NCBI RefSeq assembly: GCF_000005505.3
Contig: NC_016131.3
Location: 14,281,501 to 14,345,500, forward strand
Source: Brachypodium distachyon
Lineage: Eukaryota; Streptophyta; Magnoliopsida; Poales; Poaceae
Direction of reading: 5' to 3'
Length of the DNA: 64,000 bases
Position numbers and translations under genes: made by a program
Shown: piece by piece, positions 54,301-64,000 of the stretch
Position numbering within the stretch: position 1 is the first letter of the stretch
Layout of the letters: every line of letters starts with the position of its first letter
The notes under the pieces: model-generated
Seen by the model: the letters and a program-made list of their open reading frames with translations, nothing else
Database searches by the model: none
What the model was told of the DNA's origin: nothing

Positions 54301-57300
54301 ATTTGAAATATCCGTCCAATTGAAATCTTTCGGCTTAAATGCACACCCGGCAAGTGTGATAATACAGTGTGTAAACTGGATAAGGAACTCAAGTGTATGT
54401 TCCTGCTTCAGGTTGACACCGAAGTTGGAAAGGATCATTTGTTTAAAAGGAGCATCATATTAATAAAGGCTTGGTGTTACAACGAAGCCAGGATACAGGG
54501 ATCTGATCAGTGGCTATTATCTACATACGCGTTGGAAATCCTAATCCTCTACATATTTAATATGTTCCACAATTCTCTGCATGGCCCTTTTGAGGTAATT
54601 CCCTGGAAGACTTTTTGCGGTCAACTTTACAAGATCCACCTACTAAAATGTATGCACGTATCTTCTGTGTTTAACAGGCCTTGTATATGTTTCTGGAATA
54701 CTATAGCAAGTTTGATTGGGGCAAATATTGCGTAACTTTAGATGGTCCTGTCCCCTTGTCTTCGCTGGCCAACTTTACCGGTGAGTCATACAGTGTACTA
54801 TTTTCCTTTGTTATGGGAATCACTTGTATGTAATCGCTTCTGCAATTATTAAGATCTCTGTGACTGGCAGCTGAACCTGCAGTCGCAAATGATGAATTAT
54901 TGCTGGGCAAGGAGTCCCTTAGTGCCTCATCGGATAGACTTCTTGTACTTCCAAAAGGTTCTGACAGACATGACCCAGAATTTCGCCCCAAGATTCTGAA
55001 CATAATCGACCCACTGAAAGGGGACAATAATCTCGGCAGAAGCATCAGCCTAGGTGAGAAGAACAAAGATCTACATCATTTTGTTTTCTGTCTGTACATA
55101 TCTTTGAATGGTAAATGGATGGTACTCCTTTTTTTTAAACATATGCTAATCTATGCAGAAACCTTCCCTCACGTACGGAAATCTTTCTCTAGAGGTGCAA
55201 AAAAGTTCAGACAAATTCTCACGCTACCTTCAGAACTTATTCCTGTCGGAATCTATGCATTGTTTCCAAGAACGCTGAGGAAACATGGAACGGGACAAAG
55301 AACTGATCTTGGATGCAGTAGTGTCTTGCTCCATCCCATGCTTGATAAGGAACCACATTACATGGATGATGATGAAGATGAACCTGAAAATTCATTGGAA
55401 CTGCCTGACAAGGAACTAAATCTGCATAAGAGTTCAAATGGATATTTTCTGGCTGATTACAAAGATTGTTGTCAGAAAAAAATCTGGCAATATTTGGCTC
55501 GTTATTACGGGATGGCATCAGGAGCCAGTGGCAGTGATGCAACCTATTTCAGTAGCCACTCATCCTCACACCCAGAGAATGGCAACGGCAGCATGAAGCA
55601 GTGTTGTGGTAGCTGCGCAACAGGGGGAGGTTTATCCGTCTGTAGATCATTTATGATGCAGAACCATATATTGGCTGCCGCTACTCAGGCAAATACTTTG
55701 TGTGTTACCGAGTCAAATCAGACTGGTGATGTCCATCAAGAAAATCTGTCACCGTTTCCTTTCTCACCATCAGATCTGCTGGAACTCTCAGGAGATCTAG
55801 GCTTGCACTTGGGATGCCTTCGGAACGTTCAGTATCACCTGGAGGCCTTGTTTGATGAGCTCCTCAAGTCAGTTCAGGAAGCATCTCTTGCTGGTCTGAT
55901 AAATGAGGACTCTTTTGTAGTTCCAACTCTGCGCTCCTCGTGCAATACTGATGCAAGACCCCCACTGCTAGCATTACCTTCTCCCGCTGATACAGACAGA
56001 AGGAACTTGTCTCCAGTCTATGCTTCTCACAGCACCACAGCATATGTTCCTCAGCAATCACACACTCAGGTCCAAGTTGATGCAGTTGATCAGTCGTTCT
56101 ATGGACCGCATATTCCATCCGTCGACGGATGGTCACTCTCTCCATCTCATGCTGCCGATTCAGAGAGCTATCATGTTTCTTGTTCTTGGTACTGCAACAC
56201 AGAGGAGGCTTCGCAGACGCATGGAGCTGCCGCCTACATGTCCAACATGGTAAGAACCCTTGGCACATACATGGTATTTTCTTGTTTATGCTCTGTTTTA
56301 GAATCTGTTCTATTTTCAACAAACTGACTTGATTTCTGTGTCTTACGCGCAGAGTTTGTCGTTGCCCTCTGGAATGGATACCCTATCGAACGGGTTGGCA
56401 TGCTATCAATCTTCTCCAGTAGATCCAGAGACCTATCATGTTTCTTGGTCTTATGTGACAGGGGATGTTCCCAAGACACGTGGAACTGGCACGTACATTC
56501 CCAAAATGGTAAGAACCCTGGGGACATGGTATGTTAGCTTATGTTCCCGGTTTAAAATCTTGCTCTGTTTTTTTATTAAGCTGCACGAAAGCATGTAGTA
56601 CAGTACAGTGCTCATACTGTCATACACACATCTCTGTTGTTGGCTCCTAATTCCATATTTGTTCTTTCAGACTTATGACTATCACAAGGAACGGGAACGT
56701 GCGTTTTTTGATAAAGCAAGGAAGCAAAGACAGAGGCAACAAGATCAAGCTTACTCCAGCAATGAGCATGCGGCAGCCGGAAATGGGACAGACCAAGCGC
56801 TGATGGACCAAGGCAATCCACAGCAGGATGATTCTTCAGGCAATAGCTTCGCTCCAGAAGGAGGCTCCGTTTCTTCCGAGGAACAAGCACCTCCATACTG
56901 TGGAACCAAACTGCAGGTGCCACCACCAACCAGCAAGGCTGATCAGCAAAGGTATGCGATAATCTGCTCAAATATGAACACTGTCGTTGGCATTGACAGC
57001 CAAAGTCCTTAATACTGACGATGAACTATTTTGTCAGGTCTGAGAATGGGTCGAGCGAAACGCTCCGTCTTCCAACGCTAGTGACAGACCGTGGAGCCAA
57101 ACAGGCACCACCAGCCAGCCAGACTATGAAGACTATGAACAGCAGAGAACAAAGGTATGTATATGCTCAAGCACGAACATCGTTGACATTGACATTGCCA
57201 TTGACAAATGACAACCAAAGCTCTTACTTATCATTTTCGAAAAGCTCTTACTTATACTGACGATGAACTGCTTTGCCGTCCAGGTCTGAAAACGGGTCCG

Positions 57301-58073
57301 GCAAAACGCCGGCGGCGCTTCGTCCACCAATACTGGCGCTTCCCCATAACGTCCGCGGCGTCCTCAACGGCCGTGGAAGCCTCCCGGCGTTTGGCAACCG
57401 CCGGTCCTCCTCCCCACCGGCTGCCGCAAAGGGTAATAACATCCAGTCTGTCCCAGCGCTGCAAGAGGAGGCTCTGGAGTTTGGAACTCTGGGCCGTTTC
57501 TCGGAGACTCTCAAGTTCGTCGGTGAATTCCCTCTCCTGACCGCTCCTGTCAAGAGGCCCGTGCAATCCCCTGTCTGGGCCGAGCAGAGCCCTAGGGCCG
57601 GCACGGGTCAGGCCCAAGTCAAGCCCGTGGAGGCCACTGCCATAACTGCTCAGAGCCTTAGGCCCAGTATGGGCGCGGCCCAAATCAAGCCTGTGGAGCC
57701 CACACTCAAAAGAGCTCAGTGCCTTTTGCTGCCGGGTGCAAATGGGACCCAGAGCAGGCCCGTGGAGGCCACTGTGCCGGCTGTGAAGATCCTAAGGCCC
57801 GGTGTTGAAGCCACTTCTACAACAGTGCAGAGCCCAAGGCCCACGGCCCAATGCAGGTAGACTATTATTCCACTTGCACTTTGGTGATAAAGTAAGTATT
57901 AATTTGGTCATCTTTCCAAATGCATAACAGATAACACTGTCAATGGAATGTGTTGCAGGACTGAAGATGGGCAGCACAAACTGACGGATGACGCGGAGTT
58001 CCCTCCGCTGAAGACTGGGGCCCGCTATGACGCTGACTTCCCTCCTCTCAAAGCTGGGGCCCGCTGCAACTGA
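51336..58073 (+). CDS. Nucleotidyltransferase / PAP-OAS1 substrate-binding domain protein (TUTase-like)
   Basis: Exons: 51336-51569, 53749-53934, 54195-54287, 54412-54594, 54678-54780, 54871-55053, 55159-56249, 56353-56508, 56671-56951, 57038-57154, 57284-57856, 57959-58073. All are GT-AG and in phase; 1104 aa. The N-terminal third has the pol-beta-type nucleotidyltransferase fold: YGSVPLKTYLPDGDIDVT (Gly83-Ser84, then Asp95 and Asp97) and NIDVDISFNQ (Asp154), all expected metal ligands. The substrate-binding region follows: LFKRSIILIKAWCYNEARIQ, then STYALEILILYIFN and ALYMFLEYYSKFDW. The family is related to non-canonical poly(A)/terminal uridylyl transferases; the substrate of this subgroup is not known to me. 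The C-terminal half is low-complexity, with an RERAFFDKARKQRQRQQ segment, about four 22-residue QxKPVEAT-type repeats, and two FPPLK-GAR repeats before the stop. No lesion is seen. Intron 1 is long (2.2 kb). Confidence 0.93.
56117..56580 (+). repeat. Tandem exon-intron duplication in the nucleotidyltransferase gene, about 260 bp
   Basis: The tail of exon 7 (YHVSCSWYC, then AAYMSNM|gtaagaaccctt) and exon 8 (YHVSWSYVT, then GTYIPKM|gtaagaaccctg) are homologous. The following intron starts are also alike: both run GTAAGAACCCT-GG-ACAT and later TGCTCTGTTTT. Donor-to-donor spacing is 259 bp. Confidence 0.8.
56890..57340 (+). repeat. Second tandem exon-intron duplication in the same gene, about 245 bp
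   Basis: Exons 10 and 11 both start RSENGS and are preceded by matching intron ends (ACTGACGATGAACT, then TTTTGTCAG or TTTGCCGTCCAG). The exon tails before the introns also match (GGAACCAAACTGCAGG and GGAGCCAAACAGGC). Exon 12 starts with a similar RTEDG, hinting at an older third copy. Confidence 0.75.
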
Positions 58074-58239
58074 TTGTAGTCGTAGGGCTTAAGGATGGTG
58101 CAAGGGACGCTTGATTACTGGTTGGTGTGTTGTATGTTTGCTCGAGGGAGGATCATCGTCCGGCAGCATGAAGAGTCTGAATCCTGTCGTATAATAGCAT
58201 GTGTGTGTAACTGTGTTGTAAAATACTCTAATAATTTCC

Positions 58240-58450
58240 TGCCTTTTTTACATTTTTATCTGTAGCCGTAGGAGAGGTGCGACCAGTATTAGATTGTGTC
58301 TCTCACACAACCCAAATTTTTTTTAGAAAATGTAGAAAATGACAAAAAATAGGTCTCCCTTTGTACTATGCTATATGTCAGTGGTTTAACTTTTTGAAAT
58401 AAAAGTAATTAGGAACAGCACTTTTGTCATTTGTGTTCTTCACATTTTCT
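58240..58450. repeat. Direct repeat beyond the nucleotidyltransferase stop, copy 1
   Basis: TCTGTAGCCGTAGGAGAGGT, CCAGTATTAGATTGTGTCTC, ATGTAGAAAATGACAAAAAA and CATTTGTGTTCTTCACAT recur with changes at 60320-60515. It probably overlaps the 3' UTR. Confidence 0.7.
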
Positions 58451-59420
58451 TTTTTCATCCACCCGCAAAAGTGGCCGCACTCCCTCATAAAATGGAGAAC
58501 CAAGTTAAACAAGGTGCAGGAAAGTAATAAAAAAACAGAATAGTACTTGTTGCAGAAATAACAAACAAAAACGAAACGGCTAAACATCCAAAAGAACCAT
58601 ATCTCTCCATAAACAGCCACTTTCCGAACGGTCACTTTTAAGGACTCAGCAGACAACCGACCGGACATGGTCAAAGAAAGTCAAGCCAAATCAAAGAAGT
58701 CAAGTCTCCTTGCCATAGTCTATAAATGGAAGAAAGAAAGGATGTGCAGGGGGCTAACCGGCTAAAGGCAAAAAGAAAAAGGATGAAGGGATAAAGCCTA
58801 TGGTCTATGGTGGACCAAAAGCTACACGCTTCGTCCACTTGGTGCACCATAAAGATATGGACCAAGATTTTCTTTTCCCTCATTTGCCTCTACTTTCTCC
58901 GTGTCACCAAGGGTAGCAATGGACTTTGTCATGGACCCTAACCTATATAAAACACCCAAGAGGTGGCATGTATTGTTCACTCACCGCTTGGATAGACTCA
59001 AGGGGAGAGGGCTAGAGCTCCTTCGAGCCTAGTTGTGAGTATATATGAGGAGCCCCGTTCCGTCTCGGACTCATCGTTAAGTGAAAGGTTTGAGAACCTC
59101 TGAGGGTATCCTAACCGGATCCTCGTTTCGACCCAAGCTCAAGGGAGCCTAACTCGTAACACTCTCCTAACGTAGGACTAGGCCACGCCCCCCACGGGTA
59201 GACGGAACCTACTAAAAAATATCGTATGCCAACTTCGCGTAAGTGTACGACGACTTTCGTTACAAGGCCGTACACACCAACTTTACGCTCTAATCATCGT
59301 GCATTAGATACCCCATGTACCTATTGGTGTCCTACAACAACAACAACAAATGACATCATGTCAAATGAGCCAAAGCCAAATCTTAATCTTGAAAGAGTTT
59401 ACCCTTTCAAAAGTGTTTAA
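58451..59420. other. Unclassified repeat-like sequence, possibly LTR-derived
   Basis: A TATA-like ACCTATATAAAACACCC at about 58940 is followed by a leader-like region (TCACTCACCGCTTGGATAGA, then CTAGAGCTCCTTCGAGCC). The composition resembles the U3/R region of a plant LTR. I found no partner LTR or internal domain, so the call is weak. Confidence 0.25.
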
Positions 59421-60241
59421 AAGATCTGGCAGGCCCTTTGTCAGATAAATGATTGTACATACATTTCACATAGAAAAGACCACACTTAGTCCACAACCAC
59501 TTAGGTCTGTCAACCTCGCCTTCCACTCCTTCCTCGCGCTCTTCTGCCACAGCCGCCACGGCGGGGCCGCCCTGGCCACCGCCCTGACCTCTAGCGCGTC
59601 TGGCCCGCTCACGCTTCCGACCTCGCCGTCCTCCGCTCACAGGCTCACTTCCCGCATGTGCCCGGACCGGTCGTCGCACGTCACCGCCGCCTCCACCGCG
59701 TAGATCGATCCCCCTTGGGGCTCGAAGCCTGAACCATCGATGGAAGCGAGGGGACAACGTTATTGGAGCTCAAAGGTGGCGGCTGCGGTGAAGAGAGAAA
59801 GGGATGGTTCACAGGCTGCTGCTTGAACAAGAAATGTCCAGGCTAAAGAAAGCCATAGACGGTCAGCTGGGAGCGGCGACGAGAAACGGCGGGGAGCAGT
59901 AGGGGTATGTCGCGAGGATGAGGGTGAAGCGGGCGACGGTCTCACCGGTGAGTCCGCCGATTCCCCATGGTTAGGAGGTATGAGAGTGGTTCGATTTTGC
60001 AGATGAAGGAATGGGGGATGAGGGTTCGTGAAAGGGGGTCCTGACCTTGACTGACAAGGGAGAGAATACGACGGCTTAACGGCTATCGGGTCGGGTTTGC
60101 CCGACCTGTCCTCTTACAGGTGGGCCCGACATGTAAGAGTAACTGTCAGAGCGCCTAAATCGGTTACTTTGGACAAATTAGCAAAAATAAGAGATCCGTG
60201 AGAAGATTGCCTCAAAAACTGTGGTTTCATGAAATTTACTC
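59421..60241. mobile_element. Mutator-like element right end with GC-rich interior (partial)
   Basis: The right end, read inverted from 60241, is GAGTAAATTTCATGAAACCA, then CAGTTTTTGAGGCAATC. It resembles the outer end of the element at 31790 (GAGTAAATTTCAGAAAACTA). TTACAGGTGGGCCCGACATG also matches its subterminal style. The interior 59500-59960 is GC-rich with open frames on the minus strand but no recognised domain. I could not find a matching left end. Confidence 0.35.
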
Positions 60242-60309
60242 AAATTTTGAATCACGGTTAGAGGTATGCAAGTAGATGCATGTGATACATGGGTGAACCA
60301 TGTGTGTAA

Positions 60310-60515
60310 CATACATTTTATCAACAGCCGTGGGAGAGATGCAACCAGTACAAGATTGTGTCTCTTACCTAACAAAAAAAATAGAAAACGCAGAAAATTC
60401 CAAAAAAAAATTAGGACTGCCTTCGTGCTATATTGTATGGCGGTTGCTTAACTTTAAGGGGAAAAAAAGTAGTTGGGATCAATATCTCTGTCATTTCTGT
60501 GCTTCACATCCACGG
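60310..60515. repeat. Direct repeat, copy 2 of 58240-58450
   Basis: CAACAGCCGTGGGAGAGATG, CCAGTACAAGATTGTGTCTC, ATAGAAAACGCAGAAAATTC and CATTTCTGTGCTTCACAT match copy 1 in order. The spacing between copies is about 2.07 kb. Confidence 0.7.
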
Positions 60516-60578
60516 TCATGTTTTTGTGTGTTTCATGGGCCATGTGGCAACAGTATGCTGTTGTATGTTCCATGCGCC

Positions 60579-60752
60579 CAGGGGCGGATCCAGTTGGGTT
60601 TTCGGGTGGGGCGCCCCACCCAATAATTTTGAAAATCCTTCTTTTACCGATAAAAATTATCTGAAAAAATTAGAACTGTTGTGTATTTGCCCCACCAATA
60701 TTAAAAATATAGTGTTTGCTCCATCCAATAATCAAAATCTAGGTCCACCACT
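60579..60752. mobile_element. hAT-like MITE
   Basis: The left end CAGGGGCGGATCCAG and right end CTAGGTCCACCACTA are imperfect inverted repeats. The interior is AT-rich. Same general type as 37520-37677. The flanks CATGCGCC and CATACGGT are only partly alike, so the target duplication is unclear. Confidence 0.5.
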
Positions 60753-61428
60753 ACATACGGTTTCCACGCGCTCGGTCGCCCGCTGCAACCTTGGGTAACG
60801 CCCGGCCAGCCTCCACTGCCGTTCTACTGCTGTTGTCCCGCTGTCAAATGATGCTCAGGCTCGGTCGTCACCGCCATTCGCCACTGCCGCTCAATTTGAC
60901 CAAGACATATGTAGTCCAGAACAAGAGAAATCATTACGAACGAATTTTATCATCCGTGGTATTCCGTGCTTTCATGAAGGACCGTGACCATTGATGTCGC
61001 TGAATTAAGAATTTCTTTGACCGCCAGCCCATAGCAATCATCTTTCTAGAACTTGTTCTATACTTCTATCCAGGTTTTAGTTTCGGCTATGTACTGGGAG
61101 AGATGATTCGCTGTTTCAGCCCATAACAAGTTGCCTATACGGCTATACCACAAGCCAAACAAGTACTAGTACTCTTGAACAACACAACACGCACGGACGC
61201 ACCCTGTACCGAACAGCGTATATAGATGGGGCCATCAAGGCTGCAGCCTGTATTGAACAACACAGATTTCCAAACGTACGACGAGATCATTTCCTCTTCA
61301 CAAGGATGCATATTTCGGCACTGGGGTGGAACTGGAATTGATGCTGGGTTATCATTAATCGAGTTTATTTCTGGAATAAACATCGTAGTAGTAATACTTA
61401 TACAGTGTGGCTTTGACCCTTTCTCTGA
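60753..61428. other. Intergenic and 3' flank of the alpha-galactosidase gene
   Basis: No coding feature recognised. The right part should contain the 3' UTR of the minus-strand gene that ends at 61429. Confidence 0.4.
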
Positions 61429-63903
61429 TCAACTCGCGGAAACACTGACGGCGGGTGTAAAAACGTACATCTTGCAGTCATGGGCGTTGACCTGTGCTCC
61501 AAATGTTGCTACCACATTCGGCGATAGAGTTTCATGCTGGAGAAACACATCATGCAGAAAATGTAACAACGTAAGTTCAAGTGTGTAACTATGGTTATTT
61601 AGAGGGCCAAAATGTGGATCTTCCACTTTCTAAAGAAAAAACTTATCAGAATGTGGAGCTTCCACTTTCTAAAGAAAAACTTATCAAAATGTGGAGCTTC
61701 CACTTTCTAGAGAAAAACTTGTCAAAATGTGGAGCTTCCACTTTCTAAAGAAAAACTTATCAAAATGTGTGTCATTTTGTTATTACAGGGGGCAGCCGAA
61801 CTCACCTTCCACAGGTCTCTAACAGAATAAGCAGATGAACCATCAAGGCCTACAGCTGGCAGTTTCATCGTTATATTGGTCGTCGCTGAACAGCGATTCC
61901 ATAGAGCAACAGCCAAACGGTTGCCAGACAGGGGGCCAGCCCACACCTGCAAGCAGTTGCCAATATTATGATTTATGAGTTTGACATTTCTTGTTCAATA
62001 TACGAATTGAATTCCATGGAGCAGCTAATTCACCTCACGGCATCCATCTTTTCCTTGACCTAAAATTCTTCGTCCTTGAACTCCAAGACGATCTGTCGAG
62101 GGAGAGAACACATTTAATTTGGTGAATTGTATAATTAAAACAATGCATATTCGATTGGTCATGGTTAATTAATAGACCAATATGGCAGAAATCTTGCAGC
62201 AGAATATGTACATCAGCAAACTAACTGCATGCATGGAAGTTTTTCTCCAGAAACCAAGTTCACCTTAGTGTTGAGAAGAATGAAGTGGTACCAACACAAA
62301 AAATTGCTTCAAAGTTTCTACATGGGGATATGTTATGGAGAGACCTACAAGGACAAGATTTGAGTAATACCTTGATTTACTTGAATTACTTCTTTGTTGC
62401 TCAATATTTCCACTGTTTCTGATGTCATATTTCTGACATCACAACCAATTAACAGAGGTGCCTGAGACATGACAAAGAAGGACATTCACTAGTCAGCGCA
62501 TTTTAAAATGATAACAGATCTTGTGCATCCACCAACGAGCTCCTGTTTTACAAGCATTATGCATATATGTAATATAATATGCAAGGAAAAACTGATTGTA
62601 AAATTTATCATATATGTTTCACGAAATGTTCCTAGAATTTGACACTATTATAAGCTAACCCATTGAGAACATATGAATCCAAACTATTAGTGCTGCACCA
62701 ATTTGTGTTACTCATACCCAATAAATTATGCTCGTTCTACATTTCTCTATGGCGTTATCTCAAACTGAAGGCCAGGACATAAAAATATTTTTTTTTCATT
62801 AACTCTTTAGCTTTCTTCTTGATCCATAAACAGAACAAACAGAAGGAGTGAATTCAAGGAAACCATAAACCATTGGCCTAATCCTAGTGATTACAAATGC
62901 ACTTGGTGAACTGTTACCTTCATGAGAGCCCAGATGCTGAAATGTGCACGGTACTCGGCAAACGTCATGCCACCATTTCCAACTTCCAGCATGTCCGGAT
63001 CTGCAAAACAGTGTCACTTCAATACTAGTAGTATAGAGAATTCTTTGGTCACTTCAATACCAGAACTTCAGAAATAGTAGAAAGCTTGTATTCCTCACTA
63101 CATAGTTACCATTCCATCCACCTGGTCCAGCATATGATGCCCACTTGTTATTCTTATCAGCAATGTCAGTCATGCTTGTGTTTTACACACGAAACAGATA
63201 AGTCAGTTTCGCAACACATCTGCAGATTCTTTATTGTTCGTTTCAGGAAATAGCATGAATCACCTTTTCCATGTATCCTGTATATCATCTGTTGTACGCC
63301 AACTATTTCCAACTTTGCCAGCCCATAAAGCTGGATCATCCTGGCCCCTATCAGAGAACACACATCTAAATTCAACAAGGTGGAGGTTGACCACGACCCA
63401 CAACTGCTATTTCTTTCCTAATAATTAACTGGCGTACCATTCACACAGAGAGTAGAATATCTGGCGCCCAGTTGTATTTAGAGCATCACGCATTGGAGGA
63501 TACCTGACATTATGGCATCATGGAACAAACTTTAGCACTATATATTAGGGAAACTGTTCTGTAAAGCATGTGGCAGAGACAAAGGGAAGACATGCGACCA
63601 TACCTTTCCTTTGGCTTTATTCCCAAATTGTAACAGTTGTCATACTTTAGATAGTCAACACCCTGGACCAAAAAAAAAAATCACAAAGTCATATATTACT
63701 GGATTATCTTCGTGTTCAATGCATAGTTAAGATAGAACACCCAAAAATATGTTCTTCAAATTTTTATTGCAGGTTGTGCAGCAACTCTTCTATACATCAA
63801 TAATTCTGTAAAAATGCTTCTAGCTCATACCCAGGAAGCAAAAAGGGATGCATCATCCTTTTCGTGATGGAGCGATCCTGGTCGAACTTGACAAGTAAAT
63901 ACC
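61429..63903 (-). CDS. Alpha-galactosidase, GH27 family, 3' part (ten exons; 5' part lies beyond the window)
   Basis: This glycosidase removes terminal alpha-1,6-galactose from raffinose-type sugars and galactomannan, in wall or vacuole. Exons in transcript order: 63831-63903, 63604-63662, 63438-63503, 63264-63347, 63110-63174, 62918-63000, 62371-62461, 62034-62092, 61806-61946, 61429-61536. All are GT-AG and in phase, giving 275 residues. Conserved blocks: [20 protein letters not shown] with the catalytic Asp nucleophile; [40 protein letters not shown], which carries the acid/base Asp in the rice enzyme as I recall it; [19 protein letters not shown]; and [11 protein letters not shown] in the C-terminal beta domain. 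It ends [12 protein letters not shown], close to the usual plant C terminus. No lesion is visible. The N-terminal half and signal peptide are outside the window. Confidence 0.95.
61612..61771. repeat. 38-bp minisatellite, four copies, in the last alpha-galactosidase intron
   Basis: Units start at 61612, 61651, 61689 and 61727 with a partial fifth at 61765. Each reads ATGTGGAGCTTCCACTTTCT, then AAAGAAAAACTTATCAAA, with very few differences. The first unit is 39 bp. AGCTTCC...GGAAG-type symmetry gives each unit a small hairpin (GTGGAGCTTCCAC). Confidence 0.9.
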
Positions 63904-64000
63904 CTGAAAGGTCTAACTGATATGAATTATTCTTAACCATGACACATTAAAAACCATAAAAGGCAGCAATTTAAAGCATCTATAGCTGGACTACTTGCTT

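Noticed and set aside
1..64000. tRNA and rRNA genes
   Set aside because: No cloverleaf with plausible A and B boxes and no rRNA core sequence was seen on either strand by eye; a tRNA scan would settle it.

Overview
This is plant nuclear DNA, almost certainly from a grass of the Pooideae. Genes have many GT-AG introns, GC-rich first exons and AT-rich introns. Stowaway-type MITEs (termini CTCCCTCCGT), a SINE-like insertion, CACTA-, Mutator-, hAT- and Harbinger-like pieces, a Copia element and LINE fragments fill the spaces. All calls come from reading the sequence. Species, expression and exact transcript ends cannot be settled here.

Layout. (1) 0.3-6 kb: a tandemly duplicated block with broken F-box gene fragments, mostly minus strand, beside CACTA-like subterminal repeats. 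(2) 6.1-11.9 kb: a 5'-truncated LINE holding a nested, decayed Copia element. Both insertions keep target-site duplications. (3) 12.4-23.4 kb: a complete CAND1 gene with 28 coding exons and 1219 codons; its introns hold three TA-flanked MITEs and a SINE-like insert. (4) 24.3-41.4 kb: a rearranged cluster of two unrelated families, 3'-5' exonuclease genes (24.9, 28.7 and 38.3 kb) and DUF295 genes (35.4 and 39.5 kb), with a promoter lacking its gene at 31.2-31.7 kb. A LINE, a Pack-MULE-like element and tandem arrays separate the members. (5) 41.4-50.8 kb: intergenic DNA with degenerate tandem repeats, a duplicated segment and a Harbinger-like element. (6) 50.9-58.1 kb: a 12-coding-exon nucleotidyltransferase / PAP-OAS1-type gene whose 3' half grew by tandem exon duplication. 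(7) 58.2-61.4 kb: repeats. (8) 61.4-64 kb: the 3' ten exons of a GH27 alpha-galactosidase on the minus strand, running off the right edge.

CAND1, the nucleotidyltransferase and the alpha-galactosidase look like ordinary conserved genes. The most unusual feature is the 24-41 kb cluster. The exonuclease and DUF295 genes start with the same kind of promoter, 5' UTR and short Arg/Ala-rich first exon (MA-x-NLL-R/H-R), which resembles an organelle-targeting presequence, then splice into unrelated domains. Only the DUF295 gene at 39.5-40.9 kb is fully intact. The one full-length exonuclease ORF has lost two expected catalytic residues, and the other members are broken. The cluster therefore looks like a promoter-plus-presequence module that has been reused and copied, with most copies decaying.
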